Shown piece after piece: positions 39,955-44,662 of a stretch of 44,662 nt of DNA. The stretch is taken from assembly GCA_016281275.1 (NCBI GenBank), contig JAEEIH010000006.1:1-44662 (forward strand). The letters run 5' to 3'. A program made the translations under genes and the position numbers. A model generated the notes under the pieces. The model was given only the letters and a program-made list of their open reading frames with translations, was not told the origin of the DNA and searched no databases. Positions within the stretch are counted from its first letter, which is position 1, and the number at the start of each line of letters is the position of its first letter. Source of the DNA: Lachnospiraceae bacterium. Lineage in GTDB: Bacteria; Bacillota; Clostridia; Lachnospirales; Lachnospiraceae.

Positions 39955-39973
39955 ACCGAAAGGTCAAATTCCG

Positions 39974-40468
39974 ATGAAACTTATCGCAAGCGTGGACAAC
40001 AATTGGGCAATCGGGTACAAAGGCAATCTGCTCGTGAGCATCCCTTCCGATCAAAGGTTTTTCAAGAACGAAACCGTCGGAAAGACTGTAGTTCTCGGGC
40101 GTAAGACGCTTGACACGTTCCCCGGGGGACGACCTCTTCCGGAGCGTGAGAACATCATTCTCACAAGGGATCATTCCTACACGAATCGTGACGCGATTGT
40201 TGTTCACGGAATGGATGAACTCGAGAAGCTCCTTGAAGAACGTGACGCCGATGGTGTGTACATCATTGGCGGTCAGAGTGTTTATGAGCAGTTCATCGAC
40301 AGATGCGATATTGCATACATAACAAGGATCGATTACGAATTCGCTGCCGATTCCTTCCTTCCGAATCTCGATGACGACCCTGAGTGGGAATGCACGGAGG
40401 AGTCCGAGGAAAAGACGTATTACGATCTTTGCTACAGGTTCTGCACTTATGTAAGGAAAAAGAGTTAA
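39974..40468 (+). CDS. folA: Dihydrofolate reductase
   Basis: A 164-aa NADPH-dependent reductase that regenerates tetrahydrofolate. Family motifs: LIASVDNNWAIGYKGNLL, IPSDQRFFKNET (substrate Asp), VVLGRKTLDTFPGGRPLPER, NIILTRD, VYIIGGQSVYEQFID and AYITRIDYEFAADSFLP. Thymidylate synthase, often its neighbour, is not here. The start at ATG 39974 has GAAAGG about 9 nt upstream. A terminator separates it from the upstream small ORF, and a possible promoter lies before that terminator. Confidence 0.94.
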   Translation: MKLIASVDNNWAIGYKGNLLVSIPSDQRFFKNETVGKTVVLGRKTLDTFPGGRPLPERENIILTRDHSYTNRDAIVVHGMDELEKLLEERDADGVYIIGGQSVYEQFIDRCDIAYITRIDYEFAADSFLPNLDDDPEWECTEESEEKTYYDLCYRFCTYVRKKS

Positions 40469-40528
40469 ACCGGTTGCATGTGCAAAACATGAATGAGCGG
40501 TGCCGGAAGGAAGATTAAACGTAGTTTA

Positions 40529-40558
40529 TTGCATAAGCGTTTTTATGATATGTATATA
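40529..40558 (+). promoter_or_regulatory. Possible promoter of the HPt / triple-receiver genes
   Basis: TTGCAT (40529-40534), 18-bp spacer, TATATA (40553-40558), about 40 bp before the HPt start. Confidence 0.5.
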
Positions 40559-40598
40559 AAGGGTGCATCAATCAGTCTGGGAGAAAAGGGGTGATCGA

Positions 40599-41204
40599 TT
40601 GGCTGACATCAGAGAGTACATGCCATCATACGTTGATGCCGAGATAGGCATGCGTAATTGTGGCGACGAAGAAGAACAGTACAGGGAGGCGGTACGGATC
40701 GTCTGCCGGTACGGGGATGAAAAGAAGCTGCAGCTGTTGAGGCTCATGCAGGAACGGGATTATGAAAAGTTTCTGACGGAGGTTCATGCGCTCAAGAACA
40801 ATTTTGCTACGGTCGGAGCCATGGAGCTTGCGCACAGAGCCAGAGAACTTGAGGAGCGCTGCAGATCGGGCAAACGTGACGGTGTGATCGAGGACGGTTT
40901 GGTACTTGCGGAAGACTACGGCTCCTTTATAGAGGACCTTAAAAAGACCGTTAAGCTGATCGATAAGGAAGAAGGACTTGTCGCGGGAGACGAAGAGATC
41001 GCACGTTCCTTCGAGGAGATTAAAGCTTGCGTCCTGGAAGGTCGCTTTGATGATGCTTCCGATCTTTTTGAGGTGCTTGCTTTCTTTAATCTGCCGAAAG
41101 AAATGGAATCATTTATAGATGAGATGCGACGAGGTCTTCTTGAAGAAGATAAAGACGGTGTACTCCATGCTCTCGGAAAATTTCAGACAGGAGGACTCAC
41201 ATGA
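40599..41204 (+). CDS. HPt-domain protein
   Basis: A 201-aa soluble protein with a histidine phosphotransfer domain near residues 40-105. The likely phosphorylated histidine is His63 in TEVHALKNNFATVGAMELA, followed by HRARELEERC. The C-terminal half (about 125-201) is helical and may be a second, histidine-free HPt-like bundle. The start is read as TTG 40599, which has AAGGGG 7 nt upstream; the frame's first start at 40563 has no ribosome-binding site. Its stop overlaps the start of the triple-receiver gene (ATGA), so the two are translationally coupled and probable relay partners. No histidine kinase is encoded in the window. Confidence 0.8.
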   Translation: MADIREYMPSYVDAEIGMRNCGDEEEQYREAVRIVCRYGDEKKLQLLRLMQERDYEKFLTEVHALKNNFATVGAMELAHRARELEERCRSGKRDGVIEDGLVLAEDYGSFIEDLKKTVKLIDKEEGLVAGDEEIARSFEEIKACVLEGRFDDASDLFEVLAFFNLPKEMESFIDEMRRGLLEEDKDGVLHALGKFQTGGLT

Positions 41205-42319
41205 TACAGTTATTAGTCATCAACGATCCTACGCTGACTACGGGCTTGGGAATGCATTGCGGCGCTGATTTTGAAGTCAGTGTTGCCGATTCTCCGCTCG
41301 CTGCGTTTAACAGCATAATTCACATAAACCCCGATGCGATTGTTATACATACAGGGAACGGGTTCGACCATGTACAGGTTCTTAAAAGGATCAGAAACAT
41401 GCAGGCTTCAAGAAGCGCGCCCGTTCTTGTCATCGCGGACAATGAAGCGATTGTAAAGCTCGGGGAGCGCACGTCCGATGAGATAACCGATTATAAGCTC
41501 GGACCGCTCGACTGGGAAGCAATCTGTCATTGGGCTATCGAAAAGCTTGAGGTTTCGGATGAGGCGGGCCGGAAGGAGATACTGGTTATCGACGATGATC
41601 CTGTTGTTCTCGATCTTACGAGGCTTTACCTCGGTGCCAAATACAACGTCACGACCATGAACAGGTCGTACGATGTACTTGAAAGGCTTGAAAGATATAA
41701 GCCGGATCTTATCCTCCTTGACATCGCCATGCCGGAGATCGACGGCAAGGAGCTTTTCAGGCTGATCAAGGATATCCCGGGATGCGAGTCCATACCGATC
41801 CTTTTCCAGACCGGCATGGCAGGCATCAACACGGTCAGGGAGTGCGTGAAGCTCGGAGCGGCGGGATTCGTCATCAAACCGCTCCAGAAACCCGTGCTTC
41901 TTGAGAGAGTTGAAGAGGCTCTTTCAAATTCGACTGAGGCAAGAAGAACGGTTTATGTGTTCGAGGAAATGGATTTCACATATTCGCTTATAAACGGATT
42001 CCTCAAGGACAGCTGTGATGTTGTCAGAGGTGAGTCGGTTGTCAGCTCGAACAACCATCTCGAAGAGGTAGATCCGGATGTTATAGTGATCGATATCGAC
42101 AACTCGGCGTTTATACTCAATCATGTCAGAAACACGGCCGCACAGCTCTCAATCCCGATCGTTCTTCTGTCGAAAAACATGGACAGTGACATCGTGAAAA
42201 AGGAACGCCTCAGTTCCAATACGGCGATAGTACAGATGCCTCTAAATAAAGATCCTTTCCGCGAGGCTGTTATGCTCATGGCTCAGAAGAAGGTATCGTC
42301 GCCTAAGCTTTTGATCTGA
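41201..42319 (+). CDS. Triple-receiver protein without output domain
   Basis: A 372-aa protein made of three receiver-like domains. The first (about 1-120) is degenerate: the phosphorylation site strand reads IVIHTGNG, without Asp. The second (about 125-240) is canonical, with VIDDDP, phosphoacceptor Asp174 in LLDIAMPEIDG, and the conserved Lys in VIKPL. The third (about 245-372) is partly degenerate, with VIVIDIDNS but MPLNK instead of the usual KP. There is no DNA-binding or enzymatic output domain, so it probably works as a relay or scaffold with the adjacent HPt protein. It is followed by proB after 90 bp. Confidence 0.82.
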   Translation: MIQLLVINDPTLTTGLGMHCGADFEVSVADSPLAAFNSIIHINPDAIVIHTGNGFDHVQVLKRIRNMQASRSAPVLVIADNEAIVKLGERTSDEITDYKLGPLDWEAICHWAIEKLEVSDEAGRKEILVIDDDPVVLDLTRLYLGAKYNVTTMNRSYDVLERLERYKPDLILLDIAMPEIDGKELFRLIKDIPGCESIPILFQTGMAGINTVRECVKLGAAGFVIKPLQKPVLLERVEEALSNSTEARRTVYVFEEMDFTYSLINGFLKDSCDVVRGESVVSSNNHLEEVDPDVIVIDIDNSAFILNHVRNTAAQLSIPIVLLSKNMDSDIVKKERLSSNTAIVQMPLNKDPFREAVMLMAQKKVSSPKLLI

Positions 42320-42409
42320 CAAAACATCGCGTCCGTCCGGAATAAGGACGGAGTCCGAAAAAGAAATAAATACCGCCGGATGCGTCACGGCGGAGGGGAA
42401 GAAAGTATC

Positions 42410-43255
42410 ATGGTTAACGAAACAATGAAAGAGAAGAAGAGGATTGTCGTTAAAGTCGGCACATCCTCTCTTGTTCATGAAGAAACAGGGCTCATGGATC
42501 TCGGAAAGCTCGAAAAACTCGTGAGGGAACTCACGGACCTCCATAACAGCGGAAAGGAAGTCATACTTGTTTCCTCGGGTGCCATCGCTGTCGGCGTGAA
42601 GCGCCTCGGGCTTAAGGAAAAGCCGAAGGAAAAGTCGGGTAAGCAGGCTTGCGCGGCAGTAGGTCAGGCAAACCTCATGATGCTCTACCAGAAGATATTC
42701 GGAGAGTACGGCGTGACCGCAGCTCAGGTTCTCATCACCAAATATACGATGATAGAGGATGTCAGTCGCAGAAATGCAAGAGCTACCTTTTCGGAGCTGT
42801 TGAAGATGGGCGTTATCCCGGTTGTTAATGAGAACGACACGGTATCGACCGATGAGATCGAGTTCGGCGACAATGATACGCTTTCGGCGATTGTTGCTGC
42901 TCTGGTCGGAGCGGATCTTTTGATACTTCTCTCGGATATCGAAGGTCTTTATACCGACGACCCCAAAAAGAGCAAGGATGCACGTTTTATTGATGTGGTC
43001 GAGAAAATCGACGATAAGATACTTGCCATGGGCAAGGGTGCGGGAAGCGCTGTCGGTACAGGCGGCATGTACACAAAGATTGAAGCGGCACGGATTGCGA
43101 CCGATTCCGGAGCGGACATGATCATCGCTCCCGCAGGAGACATGAGCATCATAAGCAGGATACTTAATGGAGAAAGGACAGGAACGCTTTTTGTGTCACA
43201 CAAAAACGAAAGCTTCCATCTGATTGATTATCTCAGTAATTCACGTAAGGAATAG
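42410..43255 (+). CDS. proB: Glutamate 5-kinase ProB, short form without PUA domain
   Basis: A 281-aa amino-acid kinase that phosphorylates glutamate in proline synthesis. Motifs in order: VVKVGTSSLV, VSSGAIAVGVKRLGL, AAVGQANLMMLYQ, RNARATFSELL, VIPVVNENDTVST, FGDNDTLSAIVA, LLILLSDIEGLYTDDP and GTGGMYTKIEAARIA. It ends after the kinase domain; the C-terminal PUA domain found in E. coli ProB is absent. proA, the usual neighbour, is not in the window. ATG 42410 has GGAGGGG 11 nt upstream; ATG 42425 is an alternative. Two GC-rich hairpins lie upstream (near 42333-42355 and 42373-42394), the second touching the ribosome-binding site. Confidence 0.94.
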   Translation: MVNETMKEKKRIVVKVGTSSLVHEETGLMDLGKLEKLVRELTDLHNSGKEVILVSSGAIAVGVKRLGLKEKPKEKSGKQACAAVGQANLMMLYQKIFGEYGVTAAQVLITKYTMIEDVSRRNARATFSELLKMGVIPVVNENDTVSTDEIEFGDNDTLSAIVAALVGADLLILLSDIEGLYTDDPKKSKDARFIDVVEKIDDKILAMGKGAGSAVGTGGMYTKIEAARIATDSGADMIIAPAGDMSIISRILNGERTGTLFVSHKNESFHLIDYLSNSRKE

Positions 43256-43324
43256 AGCCGTGCGGAGCCGTCCGCAAGGCTTCAAGTGATCGGAACGGGC
43301 ATTGTTACAGAAAAAGGAGCGGGT

Positions 43325-44440
43325 ATGGCTGTAAAAACACTCGTAGTTGATGACAATGAGATCAATGCTATGCTGATCCACGACCTTCTTGAAGGCTTTT
43401 CGATCGATTCGGACATTGCCGAGTCCGGAGAACAGGCCATCGACATGGTCTCCAACAATGATTATATCTTTGTCCTGATGGATTATGTCATGCCTGAGAT
43501 GGACGGTATCGAGGCAACGAAGATAATCTGCAGGATCAAACCGCTCATGAGGATCTACGCCATGACAGGCGATCTCGGCTCGGAGTTGCTGCATGATTTT
43601 ATGAATGCCGGTGCGACGGGCGCTCTCACGAAACCTATCAAGCTCACCGAGCTTTTTGACATAATCAGGGACAATCTTTCCGAGTCTGAATACACGATTC
43701 CGGACATTCTTCGTGAAAAATACGGAGACGGCGGAGATTCGGGAGCCACCCAGAGAAGCGGTGAAATCGATTTAAAGGCATATCTTGAAAAGGTGCCGCA
43801 GCTCGACTATAACACAGGACTTTCCAATATAATCGGAAATACGGAAGCGTATAAGCGACTTTTGAGGGCTTCCATCGGCAACATCCGTGAGTACAGCAAG
43901 GTTCTTCGCGGCTATCCCGACACCACGAAGCCTGATCAGGTCAGAATTGCGCTTCACAGCCTTAAAAGCGTGTTCGCTAATATCGGCATTGAAAGCCTGA
44001 GGCTTGAAACGGCGCTCATGGAAAAGATTTCGGTCAAAGAGTTCTCATGTCACGAGAGTGAAAGAACCGACGGTTTCAGAATCGGTCTCGATGCCTATCT
44101 CTCGAAAATCGCCGTAACGCTTGACAGTCTCGAGGATGCCCTTTCGGAATACGAAACGGACTTAAGGATCGCTCATGAAGAAAAATATAACCGTGTTGCT
44201 GAGAAGCCGCTCAGCGATGAGGAATTCGATGAGGTTCTCAAGTACACTTACGAAGCGCTTGAAAGGTTTGAGGTTGATTTTGTACTCGAAGGACTCGATC
44301 ACCTCAAAAAAGCGATGAAGGGTGACACTCGCAGAAGCCTTGAAAAAGCGATCGATGCGGCGAACGAATTTGATTACGATATTGTGAAAGAGATCGTCGA
44401 TGCGGTGGCGGAGAGCAGGAAGAGCGGAGAAATTTCCTGA
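43325..44440 (+). CDS. Receiver-HPt hybrid response regulator
   Basis: A 371-aa protein. The receiver domain (1-118) is canonical: VVDDNE, phosphoacceptor Asp53 (LMDYVMPEMDG), MTG and Lys103 (LTKPIK). A linker leads to an HPt-like domain with His211 in ALHSLKSVFANIGIESLRLE. The remaining C-terminal part is helical and acidic. The architecture is typical of phosphorelay intermediates. ATG 43325 follows AAAAGGAG. With the HPt and triple-receiver genes it makes a set of three relay proteins around proB, but no sensor kinase is in the window. Confidence 0.82.
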   Translation: MAVKTLVVDDNEINAMLIHDLLEGFSIDSDIAESGEQAIDMVSNNDYIFVLMDYVMPEMDGIEATKIICRIKPLMRIYAMTGDLGSELLHDFMNAGATGALTKPIKLTELFDIIRDNLSESEYTIPDILREKYGDGGDSGATQRSGEIDLKAYLEKVPQLDYNTGLSNIIGNTEAYKRLLRASIGNIREYSKVLRGYPDTTKPDQVRIALHSLKSVFANIGIESLRLETALMEKISVKEFSCHESERTDGFRIGLDAYLSKIAVTLDSLEDALSEYETDLRIAHEEKYNRVAEKPLSDEEFDEVLKYTYEALERFEVDFVLEGLDHLKKAMKGDTRRSLEKAIDAANEFDYDIVKEIVDAVAESRKSGEIS

Positions 44441-44468
44441 TAGAATGTCGGTCCCGCGTGATAACCCG

Positions 44469-44611
44469 AAGAGGAAGCATAAACAAAAGGAAGACAATAA
44501 AGTCATTCAGACAGAGAAGACGCACGAAAAAGGAAGATCAAAAGACATTTAAACAGAGGAGAAGCACGGAAAAGAAAGATCAAAAGACATTTAGACAGAG
44601 GAGAAGCCCGG
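44469..44611 (+). repeat. 42-bp tandem array at the right end of the window
   Basis: Units starting ACAGAG lie at 44511, 44553 and 44595, with a degenerate copy at 44469, all with 42-bp period. Typical words are AGAGGAGAAGC and AAAAGACATTT. The last copy is cut by the terminator stem. Period and the words GAGAAG and AGACATTT are shared with the array at 14801. Confidence 0.8.
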
Positions 44612-44644
44612 TAGAGGGGGAGGGTAACTGCCGGGCTTTGTTTT
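44604..44644 (+). terminator. Intrinsic terminator of the phosphorelay operon
   Basis: AAGCCCGG (44604-44611) pairs with CCGGGCTT (44631-44638) around a purine-rich 19-nt loop, followed by a T-rich tail. The left arm grew out of the last tandem repeat (GAGAAGCCCGG). Confidence 0.8.
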
Positions 44645-44662
44645 ATGAAAAAATGTTATTAG

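Noticed and set aside
38790-39973. Integrated island bounded by a duplicated tRNA-Ser 3' end
   Set aside because: No copy of the tRNA 3' sequence was found downstream and there is no integrase gene.

Overview
The window (about 44.7 kb, moderate GC) looks like a chromosomal segment of a Gram-positive anaerobe of the class Clostridia, most likely a Lachnospiraceae-type bacterium. The evidence is a trimeric NAD-linked [FeFe]-hydrogenase operon, the order murB-whiA-crh, HPr kinase, dnaE next to phosphofructokinase, the tsaE/tsaB/rimI/tsaD set, lspA and lgt, and a CotH-type lipoprotein. The family name is inferred from gene content, not from a database search. Almost all genes are on the + strand.

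Layout. 1-5.5 kb: the 3' part of a very large coiled-coil plus InlB-like surface protein, then a secreted Ig-like protein. 5.5-11.0 kb: a consensus promoter, a long structured leader and a five-gene hydrogenase operon (HydC, ATPase-fold protein, HydD-like ferredoxin, HydB, HydA). 11.1-13.5 kb: PilZ protein, unknown Rossmann-like protein, LspA. 13.5-18.4 kb: a carbon-control and cell-wall block with hprK, ROK glucokinase, murB, whiA and a Crh-like HPr that lacks His15. 18.4-19.1 kb: non-coding, with a terminator, hairpin clusters, AT-rich direct repeats and a candidate structured RNA. 19.1-28.2 kb: secreted polysaccharide deacetylase, dnaE, a double-length phosphofructokinase, a RibU-like ECF S component and a YcxB-like membrane protein. 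28.2-33.9 kb: tsaE, tsaB, rimI, rnz, a membrane-anchored unknown, tsaD, ispD. 34.1-38.4 kb: CotH-like lipoprotein, lgt, and one minus-strand membrane protein. 38.5-39.9 kb: two tRNA-Ser genes, a decayed PIN-toxin remnant, a VapBC-like pair and an orphan small ORF. 40.0-44.7 kb: dihydrofolate reductase and a phosphorelay set (HPt, triple receiver, receiver-HPt) interrupted by proB, ending at a terminator.

How the genes connect: HprK and the Crh-like protein form a kinase-substrate pair, with glucokinase and phosphofructokinase as sugar-catabolic partners and the hydrogenase disposing of reductant. Lgt, LspA and the CotH-like lipoprotein form a lipoprotein maturation set. TsaB/TsaD/TsaE together make the tRNA t6A modification.

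The most unusual signals are: (1) a tandem phosphofructokinase whose two halves have lost complementary active-site residues, as in eukaryotic enzymes; (2) a paired-hairpin leader motif shared by the hydrogenase operon and crh, more weakly by hprK; (3) two homologous nested palindromes and a 42-bp repeat array between hprK and glucokinase; (4) a family of GGGGACGGGGG palindromic repeats, one of which has grown into a ~200-bp compound element; and (5) many short tandem arrays (31-48 bp) in the intergenic spaces. Calls rest on reading translations, motifs and spacing by eye; nothing was searched or folded by computer.
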